DNA of 64,000 bases from Candidatus Woesebacteria bacterium (GTDB lineage: Bacteria > Patescibacteriota > Microgenomatia > UBA1406 > GWC2-37-13), in contig JAGQLS010000001.1 in assembly GCA_020429045.1 (NCBI GenBank), forward strand, positions 62,001-126,000, in the 5' to 3' direction. The translations under genes were made by a program, and so were the position numbers. Positions 39,983 to 48,836 of the stretch are shown one piece after another; the first letter of the stretch is position 1; every line of letters begins with the position of its first letter. Below the pieces are notes generated by a model. It saw nothing but the letters and a program-made list of their open reading frames with translations. It ran no database searches and was not told the origin of the DNA.

Positions 39983-41182
39983 ATGAACACTCCCCTTGCA
40001 GAACAACTGCGGCCCAAAACACTTGAGGAATTTGTCGGCCAACAACACCTTATCGGACCCAGGAAACCGATCAGGAAAATGATCGAAAACGAAAATATTT
40101 CCTCCATGATTCTTTGGGGACCTCCGGGGTGTGGCAAAACTACACTCGCCCGACTTATCGCACAAAGCGCTGAGGCAGAATTTATCTTGTTTTCCGCTGT
40201 CACGAGCGGTGTTAAAGAAGTCCGCGCCATCATCGCGCAGGCCCAGGAACGCAGGCGTTTTTTCAAGAAGGAAACGATTTTGTTTGTTGACGAAATTCAC
40301 CGTTTCAATAAGGCGCAGCAGGATGCCTTTCTGCCTGCTGTTGAAAAAGGAACCATAACACTCATTGGCGCAACAACCGAGAATCCTGGCTTTGAAGTGA
40401 ACGCCCCGCTTATCTCCCGTTCGCACGTCTATGTATTGCAGGGGCTTGAAGATGAGGACATGCGTACCATTGTCGCCCGAGCACAGAACGTGTATAAAAA
40501 ACATACGTTTAAAAAAGAAGCTATCGAGCACATCATCAAATATGCCAATGGTGATGCGCGGTCTGCCCTCAATGCGATTGAACTTGCAGCACATATGAGC
40601 ACCACGGTCGGACTGAAACAGGCCGAAGAAGCGTTGCAGCAAAAATCGCTTTACTACGACAAGAAGGGTGACGCGCACTACGATACGATCTCTGCATTCA
40701 TAAAAAGCATGAGGGGAAGCGATCCTGATGCGACCTTACATTACCTGGCTCGCGTGATCAAAGCTGGCGAGGATCCTTTGTTTATCGCAAGAAGAATGGT
40801 GATTTTCGCCTCAGAAGATATAAGCAACGCGCAACCGACTGCGCTTGTACTTGCGACCTCGTGCATGCAGGCGGTGCACATGATCGGTATGCCCGAAGCA
40901 CAAATTATTCTTGCACAAACAGCGACATATTTGGCAACTGCGAAAAAATCGATCGCTTCCTATAAAGGCTTATCGGAAGCAAAACAAGATGTCGATATGG
41001 AAAAGCTTGATCCGATCCCTAAGCACTTGAGAAATCCGGCGAATAAGGTTATGAAGGCTGAAGGATTCGGAAAGGGACATGTGCGCTATCCGTGGATGGA
41101 AGAAAAAGAAGGCCGCAAAGTGGACCAAGAGTATTTACCAAAAAATTTGAGAGGGAAGAAATATTATGTTGAGGATTGGTAA
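39983..41182 (+). CDS. rarA: Replication-associated recombination protein A (MgsA/WRNIP1 family)
   Basis: This AAA+ ATPase acts at stalled replication forks. [19 protein letters not shown] opens the domain. [15 protein letters not shown] is Walker [21 protein letters not shown] Walker B, and [15 protein letters not shown] sensor 1; [11 protein letters not shown] is sensor 2. The C-terminal MgsA domain has [38 protein letters not shown] and the end [19 protein letters not shown] (39970-39975) lies 7 bases before the ATG. Confidence 0.96.
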   Translation: MNTPLAEQLRPKTLEEFVGQQHLIGPRKPIRKMIENENISSMILWGPPGCGKTTLARLIAQSAEAEFILFSAVTSGVKEVRAIIAQAQERRRFFKKETILFVDEIHRFNKAQQDAFLPAVEKGTITLIGATTENPGFEVNAPLISRSHVYVLQGLEDEDMRTIVARAQNVYKKHTFKKEAIEHIIKYANGDARSALNAIELAAHMSTTVGLKQAEEALQQKSLYYDKKGDAHYDTISAFIKSMRGSDPDATLHYLARVIKAGEDPLFIARRMVIFASEDISNAQPTALVLATSCMQAVHMIGMPEAQIILAQTATYLATAKKSIASYKGLSEAKQDVDMEKLDPIPKHLRNPANKVMKAEGFGKGHVRYPWMEEKEGRKVDQEYLPKNLRGKKYYVEDW

Positions 41183-41212
41183 TGAAAATAGTACGTTTCC
41201 AATAATAAAAAA

Positions 41213-42190
41213 TTATGAATTTTTCCTATACTTAGCTAAAATTTTTCTGTAAAATTCTAAATTTTCTACTAAAGTTTCACGAGTAATCATGCAGGCAGAT
41301 GGATTTTGATTACGCGGGTGATAATTGATTAATCTGCCCATAACTGAATTAAAACACATATATATTTTGTGAAAAATATTGTAATTTTTTATATCTTGAT
41401 CATCTGGTATAGGTGTTATTTGAAACCCTAATTTTGTAAAATATTTGTCAACCAAAGGAGAAATACCAATAAATACTTCAAGATTTTCAAGTCGTGGATC
41501 GTTTCTTTGACAAGCTTCGGCAAGTGATGATAAATCTTCAATCCCCTGCAATAGCAAATCTTTTGGTTTATCGGGAATACGCTTCAGAAGCAAAGAACCT
41601 CCAACAAAGTGCAACTCGCCATAAGATTTTTGATTAGCTATTTGTGGAAAAAATAATAATACCTCATCATTCATTGCAACTTTACGAAACGTTAACAACT
41701 CGCCATAAGATCTTTCTTTTCTGATAACTCGATCGAAAAAATAAGCTATTAAAGCTATGTTTTCTACTAATAGTATTTTTTGTAAAGATAATAAACTATT
41801 TATAGCAAATAATGCGTTTTCAGGGTTCATAGATGGCAAAATAATATTTAAAATTTCGCCACCTATTATTGAACCAGCTGAAACAATGGTTGAAGGAATC
41901 AAAGCTTTAGTGACTAATGCATCAATAGTTTTTTTTGAAGGGTATTTAATTTCTTCAATAGCTTGTCGTACGCGTTGTCGCAAAGTCAATGGTTTTGGAA
42001 CTGGTACAGCATTTGATTCTGCAATTTTTTCTCCATTGCCGTTTTGTATCTGTTCTCTAATAATCGAAATCTGAGCTAAATCGGAATCTAATATATTTCT
42101 ATATTCTGAATCATGTAAAGGTTCGATTCTATTTAATAAGCGACTTGCTTCCAATGAAAAATGAAAATTGTGTTCAGAAATTTCACTCAT
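41213..42190 (-). CDS. Protein of unknown function with two hydrophobic segments
   Basis: I do not recognise this 325-residue protein. Residues ~100-150 hold two hydrophobic stretches (IPSTIVSAGSIIGGEILNII and ILLVENIALIAYFF) that may be membrane helices. The N-terminal part is charged, and the C-terminal ~150 residues look soluble (HFVGGSLLLKRIPDKPKDLL, VDKYFTKLGFQITPIPDDQ), slightly reminiscent of an acetyltransferase end. ATG 42190 (MSEISEHNF) is preferred to an in-frame start at 42223. It lies 33 bases after the RmlC-like gene on the same strand and is AT-rich. Confidence 0.65.
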   Translation of the reverse strand: MSEISEHNFHFSLEASRLLNRIEPLHDSEYRNILDSDLAQISIIREQIQNGNGEKIAESNAVPVPKPLTLRQRVRQAIEEIKYPSKKTIDALVTKALIPSTIVSAGSIIGGEILNIILPSMNPENALFAINSLLSLQKILLVENIALIAYFFDRVIRKERSYGELLTFRKVAMNDEVLLFFPQIANQKSYGELHFVGGSLLLKRIPDKPKDLLLQGIEDLSSLAEACQRNDPRLENLEVFIGISPLVDKYFTKLGFQITPIPDDQDIKNYNIFHKIYMCFNSVMGRLINYHPRNQNPSACMITRETLVENLEFYRKILAKYRKNS

Positions 42191-42223
42191 AACACAAGCA
42201 CATATTATTAACAATTTATCCAA

Positions 42224-42799
42224 TCAAAGCATCTTCCCATTCACATCGCGATCGCTTAAAATCATCTGCTCTCTGGGGATAGGCCACTCAATGTTGAGCG
42301 TAGGATCAAAAAGAGAGATTGCCGCATCGCCTGCTGGGTCGCGGTCGGCATACAATCGATCGACTCCATATACATAGTCAACCGGACCATCCAATACACA
42401 AATCGAATTGCCCACACCCGATGGCAGATAGAGTGAACCCTTGAGTGCGTCATCGCTTTTTCCAAGTTTGAAATAGACGACAAATTTATAGGTTGGAGAA
42501 GACTCGCGCACGTCGGCTATGGCACAAAAACAGGTTCCTTGAGGAACAAACACCAGTTTGTTCCACCCTTCGGCGTGTATGCCGCGCACGACATTTGTTT
42601 TTGAACGTGCATGATTGATCTGCCGAATAGAAAAGGGTTCGCCAGTGATGCTTTCAATCTCGGGAATGCGCGCTATTTCAGCAAAAAATCCCCGCTCGTC
42701 ATCGTGCACTGTTTTTTTGACATACAACACGCCGTCAACAGGTGTTTTATATATATTGCGATCAATGTGGTTTTCTGATGAAGGCTGGTAGTAATTCAT
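42224..42799 (-). CDS. RmlC-like dTDP-4-dehydrorhamnose 3,5-epimerase family protein
   Basis: The 191-residue protein follows the RmlC pattern: VHDDERGFFAEIARIP, the substrate-binding IRQINHARSKTNVVRGIHAEG with the catalytic His region, VFVPQGTCFCAIADVR and YLPSGVGNSICVLDG. The catalytic Asp-His and Tyr positions look retained. It could epimerise a deoxysugar nucleotide for the surface polysaccharide made by the locus at 43.6-52 kb. The other rml genes are not in this window. Upstream, TATAAT at about 42834-42839 (reverse strand) and GAAGG before the ATG suggest a leadered transcript, unlike most units here. Confidence 0.8.
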   Translation of the reverse strand: MNYYQPSSENHIDRNIYKTPVDGVLYVKKTVHDDERGFFAEIARIPEIESITGEPFSIRQINHARSKTNVVRGIHAEGWNKLVFVPQGTCFCAIADVRESSPTYKFVVYFKLGKSDDALKGSLYLPSGVGNSICVLDGPVDYVYGVDRLYADRDPAGDAAISLFDPTLNIEWPIPREQMILSDRDVNGKML

Positions 42800-42905
42800 A
42801 AAAAGTGTTACCTTCTTCGCTTTGATCGATGAATTATAGCTCTAACGGTCGAGCTTTTCCTCCGATTTGGAAGGCTTATCATAAACTTTTAACTGCCAAA
42901 TAATT

Positions 42906-43295
42906 TCAATTAGCTATGTTAAAAAATTCCTTTGCGATCGCTTCGTCTTTGTTCATGGCTTGTATGAGTTCTTTCTTTGAGGCGAATGCTTTATTGTCTC
43001 GAATTTTTTTCAAAACTGCAACTTCGAGAAAATGATCGTAAAGATTGATGTTTTTCTTGCCGTTGAGAAAGTAAATTTCTGCTTTTTTATCAAGTTCGTT
43101 GAAGGTTATCGGCGCACCAATAAAAATGAGAGATGGATAGGACTGTTGTTCATGTTTGGCGTAGCCGAGAAAAATCCCCTCCGGTAGGTCGGGTGAAATG
43201 TCGATGTTTGCAGTCGGGTATCCTAAATTTTTACCCCTGCCCTTATCTTTACGTACAAACCCGGCAAACGAAAAAAGAATGGTGTCGTCTTTCAT
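42906..43295 (-). CDS. Stand-alone riboflavin kinase domain
   Basis: The 129-residue protein corresponds only to the C-terminal kinase half of RibF. It has FAGFVRKDKGRGKNLGYPTANI, with the GRGxxLGxPTANI nucleotide/flavin motif, LPEGIFLGYAKH, FIGAPITFNE in place of GxRPTF, and DLFD-like NLYDHFLEVAVLKKIRD. The FAD synthetase half is missing, so it would make FMN but not FAD. In the fused enzyme the domain follows FMN adenylyltransferase. The gene is immediately downstream of the tRNA genes on the reverse strand. Confidence 0.85.
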   Translation of the reverse strand: MKDDTILFSFAGFVRKDKGRGKNLGYPTANIDISPDLPEGIFLGYAKHEQQSYPSLIFIGAPITFNELDKKAEIYFLNGKKNINLYDHFLEVAVLKKIRDNKAFASKKELIQAMNKDEAIAKEFFNIAN

Positions 43296-43331
43296 TTTGT
43301 AAATATATTTATAGTCATTGGGCTAAAAAAG

Positions 43332-43371
43332 ATGTACCAGAGGTGGGAATCGAACCCACGACCTAACGCTT
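43332..43371 (-). repeat. 40-base copy of the 3' part of tRNA-Met
   Basis: The 40 bases are identical to 43387-43426, which covers the 3' part of tRNA-Met: the 3' side of the anticodon arm, variable loop, T arm and acceptor 3' strand, plus three flanking bases. The two copies start 55 bases apart, with 15 unique bases between them. The copy lies downstream of the tRNA 3' end and lacks the 5' half, so it cannot fold as a tRNA. This layout matches att-site duplication by tRNA-targeted integrases. Confidence 0.8.
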
Positions 43372-43389
43372 TCTCGCCTATCAAAAATG

Positions 43390-43462
43390 TACCAGAGGTG
43401 GGAATCGAACCCACGACCTAACGCTTATGAAACGTTCGCTCTAACCGCTGAGCTACTCTGGC
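43390..43462 (-). tRNA. tRNA-Met (CAU)
   Basis: The 73-base gene folds as a full cloverleaf: acceptor gccagag/ctctggt, D arm gctc/gagc, anticodon stem aacgt/gcgtt with loop ttcataa (anticodon CAU), and T arm gtggg/cccac. The acceptor and anticodon stems do not match the initiator type, so elongator Met is favoured; a tRNA-Ile with lysidine cannot be excluded. CCA is not encoded. A partial copy follows downstream. Confidence 0.93.
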
Positions 43463-43520
43463 TGTCTAGTGTCTCTCTCAACATGATTCATAACGTTCTT
43501 CTTCCTTGTGTTTTTTTGTG

Positions 43521-43594
43521 TGGACCCGGTAGGACTTGAACCTACGACCTTCCGGATGTAAACCGGGCGCTCTGGCCAACTGAGCTACGGATCC
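43521..43594 (-). tRNA. tRNA-Val (UAC)
   Basis: The 74-base cloverleaf has acceptor ggatccg/cgggtcc, D arm gctc/gagc, anticodon stem cccgg/ccgga with loop tttacat (anticodon UAC), and T arm gtagg/cctac. The outermost anticodon-stem pair is a C-A mismatch. CCA is not encoded. It lies 58 bases upstream of tRNA-Met on the same strand, and both are probably co-transcribed. Confidence 0.93.
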
Positions 43595-43647
43595 TTGCTT
43601 GTGACTTTGCTTTTATCCTTCGCTAGAAATAGATTATAATATATTCT

Positions 43648-44565
43648 ATGCCGTCTAACAACGAAAAAAGAGATCGCATCGAGCTTTCTGTCGTCATCCT
43701 TTCGTACAACACCAAGCAAATAACGCTCGATTGTCTATCTTCAGTCGTGCGATCCTTGAGCGAAGAGCTTGCAAAAAAAGCTGAAATCGTGGTTCTTGAC
43801 AATAATTCGACTGATGGTTCACAAAAAGCCATAGAAAATTATGCAAAACAACACACTTTGATAAAATTGATTCGTTCGAAAGAAAATCTGGGATTTTCGA
43901 AGGGAAATAATAAAGCAGTACAAATAACAAAAGGAGCGTATGTTCTTTTTCTCAACTCAGATGCGATTATCAAAGATCGTGCAATTGACAAACTCCTTGA
44001 TGTAATGAAAAAAAGTGATGACGTTGCTGTTCTTGGTCCTAAATTGCTAAACAGCGACGGTTCGCAACAGCCATCGTGCGGACCCTTTTATTCTCTACCT
44101 GTTGTGTTTGCGGCGTTATTTTTGCGCGGTGATTACTGGGGGCTCACTCGGTTTTCCCCGTGCCAGTTTCAAAAAGTCGATTGGACTTCGGGAGCATGTA
44201 TACTTATGAAAAGAGCTCTTTTTGAAAAACTTAGCGGTTTTGACGAAAACATTTTTATGTATATGGACGAAATTGATCTTCTTTACCGAGCAAAGAAAAA
44301 AGGATATATCACATATGTCACACCGGATGTAGAAATTGTTCACCTGGCATCGGCTTCAAGCAGTAAGCGGACATTTCCTATTTTGCAAGTGTATTGCGGT
44401 CTGTTATATTTTTATAAGAAACATCACTCAACTCTTAAGCTGCAAATACTCAAGGGTATGTTACAATTAAAAGCACACATAGCTTATTTTATCGGCACAA
44501 TAACACAAAATAATTATTTAATGAAAACATATGCAGAAGCTCAAAAAATGGTTGACATGGCTTGA
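43648..44565 (+). CDS. GT2 family glycosyltransferase (rhamnosyltransferase-like)
   Basis: The 305-residue enzyme starts with the GT-A fold: ELSVVILSYNTKQITLDCL, VVLDNNSTDGSQ and ENLGFSKGNNKAVQ. FLNSDA occupies the DxD position, and VDWTSGACILMKRALFEKLSGFDENIF follows with DEIDLLYRAKKKGY. This pattern is typical of WbbL-like rhamnosyltransferases. It is the first gene of a polysaccharide locus and overlaps the next gene by 35 bases. A TATAAT (43635-43640) lies 7 bases before the ATG. Confidence 0.92.
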   Translation: MPSNNEKRDRIELSVVILSYNTKQITLDCLSSVVRSLSEELAKKAEIVVLDNNSTDGSQKAIENYAKQHTLIKLIRSKENLGFSKGNNKAVQITKGAYVLFLNSDAIIKDRAIDKLLDVMKKSDDVAVLGPKLLNSDGSQQPSCGPFYSLPVVFAALFLRGDYWGLTRFSPCQFQKVDWTSGACILMKRALFEKLSGFDENIFMYMDEIDLLYRAKKKGYITYVTPDVEIVHLASASSSKRTFPILQVYCGLLYFYKKHHSTLKLQILKGMLQLKAHIAYFIGTITQNNYLMKTYAEAQKMVDMA

Positions 44566-46084
44566 TCAAAATATACTTACTCTCCTCGTGTCTGGCTACA
44601 TTTTTATTATTCCTCTTTATCCCAAGCTTCCACTCAAGATGATTAACTACACTTATATCGCGGTTCGCCTCGAGGATTTATATGTAGCGCTTGTCGCGTT
44701 GGTCTTTTTCATACAATTTATTAGAAAAAAAGTAACACTGAATAAAAAATATCTTTTATTGTTTGGTATTTTTTGGACTGCGGTATTTGTTTCTTTTCTC
44801 TACAACTGGCTTGTAACAAAAATCATAGTCATTCAGCATCTTGGCCTTTTACACAGCCTAAGAAGGGTAGAATATATGTTCATCTTTTTCGTGATTGGAA
44901 GTACGATACAAACAAAAAAAGATGTTGTTCGGTATCTCAAATTGTCGTTTGTTGCATTTGCACTGGTGTGTATATACGGCATTGGTCAAAAATTTCTAGG
45001 TTGGCCCGCAGTGCAAACTATGAATCCAGAATATGCTAAAGGATATCTTTTAGTACTTGATGCCTATGCGCGTATTTCATCAACCTTTGCTGGGCATTAC
45101 GATTTTGCAGCGTATCTTATTTTTCTCATGCCTATTATTCTTGGATTTTTCATTGCAAAACAACAAAAAAAATATTTTGCCTTGTTTGCTTTAGGGCTAG
45201 TTACTCTTATACTTACCGCTTCACGTGCCTCATATCTTTCCTATATCGGCTCAGTTATTTTGTTTCTTTTGTATGTACGTAAATTCAAACTTCTCATTGT
45301 GGTTATAGCACTGACCGCACTGCTGACACCCCTTTCTGATACACTAACAAGTCGTTTGACACGGACATTTCAACAGACACAAATCTTTGTAAATCCAGAT
45401 ACTGGTGAAGTCATCGTTCCTAAAGATTTGAAACCAGACGAACTGCCACCGGGCGATTTTGGCGCAAATATCAATGCAAAAGCAATTGCACAAAATCAGG
45501 GAAAGCGACCAGTGTTTATCGATCCGAAACTTGAAATTGAAACAAAAAAAGCTATTAAAGAAAAAATTATTCAGGAAGCTTCAAAGAGCGGAAAAACTCT
45601 GACAGAAGAAGAAATTCGTGCTTTAGTCGACCAAGCATTTGGAGAACAAATACCGATCACGAAATATCTCATCGATATTTCTCTTTCCACCCGTTTCCAA
45701 GTTTCGTGGCCGAGGGCTATCGTGGCCTTTAGCAAAAATATACTTCTCGGAACTGGGCCCTCATCTATGGGCGAAGCAACAGATGGCGATTATTTCCGCT
45801 GGTTGGCAGAATTTGGTCTATTTGGTACTATTTCATTTCTCCTTATTTTAGGTTCTATTATGAAAGAAGTATTTGTTAAAGCAAAAAATATGATAAAAAA
45901 GGACCCCTTCGGTTACGTATTGTATGGTTTCTTTTTTGGAACTATTGGTTTGTTTGTAAATGCAAGCTACATCGATGTATTCGAAGCATCGAAAGTTGCC
46001 TACACCTTCTGGCTCGTTGCGGGATTATTCGTCGCTTCATTGCCAGTGCTTGGTACGAAGGTCGTCAATAAATCAAAAAATTAA
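44531..46084 (+). CDS. O-antigen ligase/polymerase-like membrane protein (WaaL/Wzy_C)
   Basis: About eleven membrane helices surround the family core LILTASRASYLSYIGSVILF, the conserved Arg-x3-Ser region of Wzy_C proteins. A large extracellular loop of roughly 120 residues follows (VNPDTGEVIVPKDLKPDE onward). It is unusually long, charged and Lys/Glu-rich, and ends at STRFQVSWPRAIVAFSKN, the typical return helix with GTGPSSMG. Proteins of this family polymerise or ligate lipid-linked glycans outside the membrane. Its place between two glycosyltransferases supports a role in surface polymer assembly; ligase or polymerase cannot be decided. Confidence 0.85.
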   Translation: MQKLKKWLTWLDQNILTLLVSGYIFIIPLYPKLPLKMINYTYIAVRLEDLYVALVALVFFIQFIRKKVTLNKKYLLLFGIFWTAVFVSFLYNWLVTKIIVIQHLGLLHSLRRVEYMFIFFVIGSTIQTKKDVVRYLKLSFVAFALVCIYGIGQKFLGWPAVQTMNPEYAKGYLLVLDAYARISSTFAGHYDFAAYLIFLMPIILGFFIAKQQKKYFALFALGLVTLILTASRASYLSYIGSVILFLLYVRKFKLLIVVIALTALLTPLSDTLTSRLTRTFQQTQIFVNPDTGEVIVPKDLKPDELPPGDFGANINAKAIAQNQGKRPVFIDPKLEIETKKAIKEKIIQEASKSGKTLTEEEIRALVDQAFGEQIPITKYLIDISLSTRFQVSWPRAIVAFSKNILLGTGPSSMGEATDGDYFRWLAEFGLFGTISFLLILGSIMKEVFVKAKNMIKKDPFGYVLYGFFFGTIGLFVNASYIDVFEASKVAYTFWLVAGLFVASLPVLGTKVVNKSKN

Positions 46085-46108
46085 TTGTGTATCCATTTGG
46101 AAATAGGT

Positions 46109-47554
46109 ATGAAAAAAATTGATTATTTTTTGTTACTTGTTTTGATCGTTCTCGCTTGCGGATTGCGATTGTATAAAATTGATACTCCTCTCTCTGACCT
46201 GCATTCGTGGCGCCAGGCAGACACTGCAGCAGTAGCCCGAAATTATGCTCGCAACGGCATCGACCTACTTAAACCGCGCTATGATGATCTTTCGAGTATT
46301 CAATCCGGCATTGAAAATCCGGAAGGGTTACGTTATGTCGAATTTCCAATGTACAATGCAATTGTCGGAGCCTTCAATAGATATCTACCAATAACTTCTA
46401 TTACAATCTATGGGAGACTTGTGTCTGCGGTATTCTCATTGATAACGCTTGCATGTTTGTATTATCTCTTGCTCGTGGAGAAAAACAGGGTTGCAGCCTT
46501 TTTTGGTAGTTTACTTTTTGCATCGTTTCCCTATTTTGTCTTTTTTTCACGTACTGTCTTGCCGGAGACCACGGCAGTCTCATTTATGATGCTTTCCTTG
46601 ATTGCCTTGTATGCCCATTTGACAAAAAATCAACCGCTTTGGCGCTCATATCTTTTGTATGCATTGTCGATTGTCTTTTACGCATGTTCGATTTTAGTAA
46701 AACCAACTACGATTTTTTACAGCATCGCCATCGCTTATCTTTTTCTTTCAACGTTGAAGTTAAAAGCATTCACCACGTGGAAAACCTATGCATTCGTGAT
46801 TGTAGGACTCTTGCCCTTTGCATGGTGGCGCATGTTTATTCAACAATTTCCAGCAGGGATACCAGCAAGCGATTGGCTTTTCACCACGGTAAATACGTTT
46901 GAAGGGCCAAAAAATATTTTCTTTAAGCCTGCGTTTTTCCGATGGATGTTTATGGAGCGTATTGGACAAATCATGCTCGGTACATATCTTGCGGGCGTTG
47001 CAACGATTGGTGCCATTGCCAAACAGAAACGTTTTTTTCTTCTTTCTATTGCAGCTTCAGCGATGGTATATATGTTTGTGTTTCAGGGAGGGAATGTGCA
47101 GCATGAATATTATCAAATCATTATGTTCCCAGGCATTGCTGTCATGGTAGGACTGGGTGTTGCTGCGCTTCACGATACAAGAGTGGTACACAAGATGCTA
47201 TTTTATCCTGCGATGTTGGCAATTTTCATTGTGTCGTTTCTGTTTTCGTGGTATCGAGTGGAAGGATATTATCACAATCCCGCCGACCTGACAAGCATGG
47301 CGGAACTTATCGATTCTTTTACTAAACCAACCGATCGTATAGTCACCGACCGCAGCGGCGACACCACACTTCTCTATCTGGCAGACAGAAAAGGAGCTCC
47401 GGCGATCTATAAAGATATACCAACGCTTGAGGAAATGGGGTATTCCTATCTTGTAACCGACAATGACGATCTTTCCGGACAACTGAAAGAACAAGATTAT
47501 GATATTTTGTTTCAAAATGATCAATTTTCACTGATTAAATTGAAAAATAGGTAA
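46109..47554 (+). CDS. GT39/PMT-like membrane glycosyltransferase
   Basis: The 481-residue polytopic protein starts with a membrane helix and the family signature DLHSWRQADTAAVARNYARNG, whose acidic residue and SWRQ stretch form the first outer loop. PMYNAIVGAFNRYLP and about ten further helices follow, then NVQHEYYQIIMFPGIAV and a soluble C-terminal domain. It would use a polyprenyl-phosphate sugar. ATG 46109 was chosen because the helix begins there and taggt lies just upstream; an in-frame TTG at 46085 is less likely. The intact frame contrasts with the broken GT39 gene at 11.4-12.8 kb. Confidence 0.85.
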   Translation: MKKIDYFLLLVLIVLACGLRLYKIDTPLSDLHSWRQADTAAVARNYARNGIDLLKPRYDDLSSIQSGIENPEGLRYVEFPMYNAIVGAFNRYLPITSITIYGRLVSAVFSLITLACLYYLLLVEKNRVAAFFGSLLFASFPYFVFFSRTVLPETTAVSFMMLSLIALYAHLTKNQPLWRSYLLYALSIVFYACSILVKPTTIFYSIAIAYLFLSTLKLKAFTTWKTYAFVIVGLLPFAWWRMFIQQFPAGIPASDWLFTTVNTFEGPKNIFFKPAFFRWMFMERIGQIMLGTYLAGVATIGAIAKQKRFFLLSIAASAMVYMFVFQGGNVQHEYYQIIMFPGIAVMVGLGVAALHDTRVVHKMLFYPAMLAIFIVSFLFSWYRVEGYYHNPADLTSMAELIDSFTKPTDRIVTDRSGDTTLLYLADRKGAPAIYKDIPTLEEMGYSYLVTDNDDLSGQLKEQDYDILFQNDQFSLIKLKNR

Positions 47555-47558
47555 CCCT

Positions 47559-48752
47559 ATGAAGATCCTCATGCTCACCCCCTATCTTCCCTATCCTCCT
47601 GCTTCTGGTGGTCAAATTAGAACGCTTTACTTGCTCAAATATTTAAGCGCAAACCACGACATAACGCTTGTTTCTTTATACAAACACGATGAAGAAAAAC
47701 AATACACGACATATCTTAAGCAATATTGTAAAAGTATCCATGTTTGCAAACGAGCGGAAAACCCTTGGCAATTATCTAATATAGTCGGAGCGGTTTTCTC
47801 AAAACTTCCTTTTCTCATCGTGAGAAATTTCTCTAAAGAAGCGCAAGCGGTCATTGAAACTTTGCTTAAACGTGAATCCTTCGATGTCATTCACGCTGAA
47901 ACATTTTATATCATGCCGCATATTCCTGAGACAACTATCCCTGTTCTTCTGGTCGAGCAAACGATTGAATACCGTGTGTATCAACATTTTATTTCTTCGT
48001 TGCCTTTTTTTCTACGGTTTCCCCTTCTTTTAGATATCCATAAACTCAAATTTTGGGAGAAATACTATTGGCGCAAAGCAACTCTTGTCGCAACCGTTTC
48101 TGCGTATGACAAACGACAGCTTATGCTCCTTGAACCTTCAGTTGAACCGGTTATTATTCCCAACGGTGCAGGGGACGATATGTTCGTAAAGCATTTTGAA
48201 AAGAAGAATTTACAAAAAGCACGACTTTTGTTTGTGGGTAACTTTTCGTGGCTGCAAAATATCGAAGCTGCAGAATATCTTGTTGAATACATATTTCCAA
48301 AATTGAAAAAAAGGGTGAAAAATATTGAATTAATTATTGTAGGACAAAATAGTCATCAAAAACTCAAGTTGCATCGAAAAAAAGGCGTTGTGATCGATGA
48401 TATTCCTCCAGCTAAAAGTGAAAAGGTGAAGGATTATTACCGTTCGGCAACGTTATTTTTAGCTCCTATTTTTGGCCCTGGTGGCACTCGATTGAAGATC
48501 CTTGCGAGTATGGCGTCTGGTGTGCCAGTTGTTTCTACAACAACCGGTGTGGAAGGACTGGGTATAGAGCCCGGCAAAGAAGCCTTGGTCGCAAACGATG
48601 TTGAAGGGTTTGTGGACAGTATTGTGTCTATTTTGCAGGACAAAAAAAAATATGATACCGTACGGAAGAACGCTTTTGAGCTGGTCAAGCGACAATACAG
48701 CTGGAAAATGATCACCAAACAACTCGAACTTGTTTATAATCAGATAACATGA
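47559..48752 (+). CDS. GT4 family glycosyltransferase
   Basis: The GT-B fold begins ILMLTPYLPYPPASGGQIRTL. The C-terminal donor domain has LLFVGNFSWLQNIEAAEYLV, IIVGQNS and APIFGPGGTRLKILASMASGVPVVSTTTGVEGLG, with acidic/glycine residues at the sugar-nucleotide site. The usual EGFG is replaced by GPGGTRLK, as in the TagE/WsaF-like branch. It starts 4 bases after the GT39 stop, so both are co-translated. Confidence 0.9.
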   Translation: MKILMLTPYLPYPPASGGQIRTLYLLKYLSANHDITLVSLYKHDEEKQYTTYLKQYCKSIHVCKRAENPWQLSNIVGAVFSKLPFLIVRNFSKEAQAVIETLLKRESFDVIHAETFYIMPHIPETTIPVLLVEQTIEYRVYQHFISSLPFFLRFPLLLDIHKLKFWEKYYWRKATLVATVSAYDKRQLMLLEPSVEPVIIPNGAGDDMFVKHFEKKNLQKARLLFVGNFSWLQNIEAAEYLVEYIFPKLKKRVKNIELIIVGQNSHQKLKLHRKKGVVIDDIPPAKSEKVKDYYRSATLFLAPIFGPGGTRLKILASMASGVPVVSTTTGVEGLGIEPGKEALVANDVEGFVDSIVSILQDKKKYDTVRKNAFELVKRQYSWKMITKQLELVYNQIT

Positions 48753-48836
48753 AACGTGAAATTTATAACTTGTGACTTTATGACTTTTTTCCTAACATCT
48801 AATAACTAATATCTAATCAACTAATTATCTAGCCTT
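48753..48836 (+). repeat. Low-complexity spacer shared with 61865-61965
   Basis: acatctaat...atctaatcaactaattatctag followed by cttATG is found here, immediately before the GT4 start. It occurs again, inverted, at about 61885-61915 before the hydrolase gene. The preceding bases (cttgtgactttatgac) are also shared. Confidence 0.6.

Noticed and set aside
42224-42799. Complete dTDP-rhamnose pathway
   Set aside because: Only one RmlC-like gene is present. No rmlA, rmlB or rmlD homologue is seen in the window.
43332-43371. Second tRNA-Met gene
   Set aside because: Only the 3' part is present. The D arm, anticodon loop and 5' acceptor strand are missing, so it cannot fold into a tRNA.
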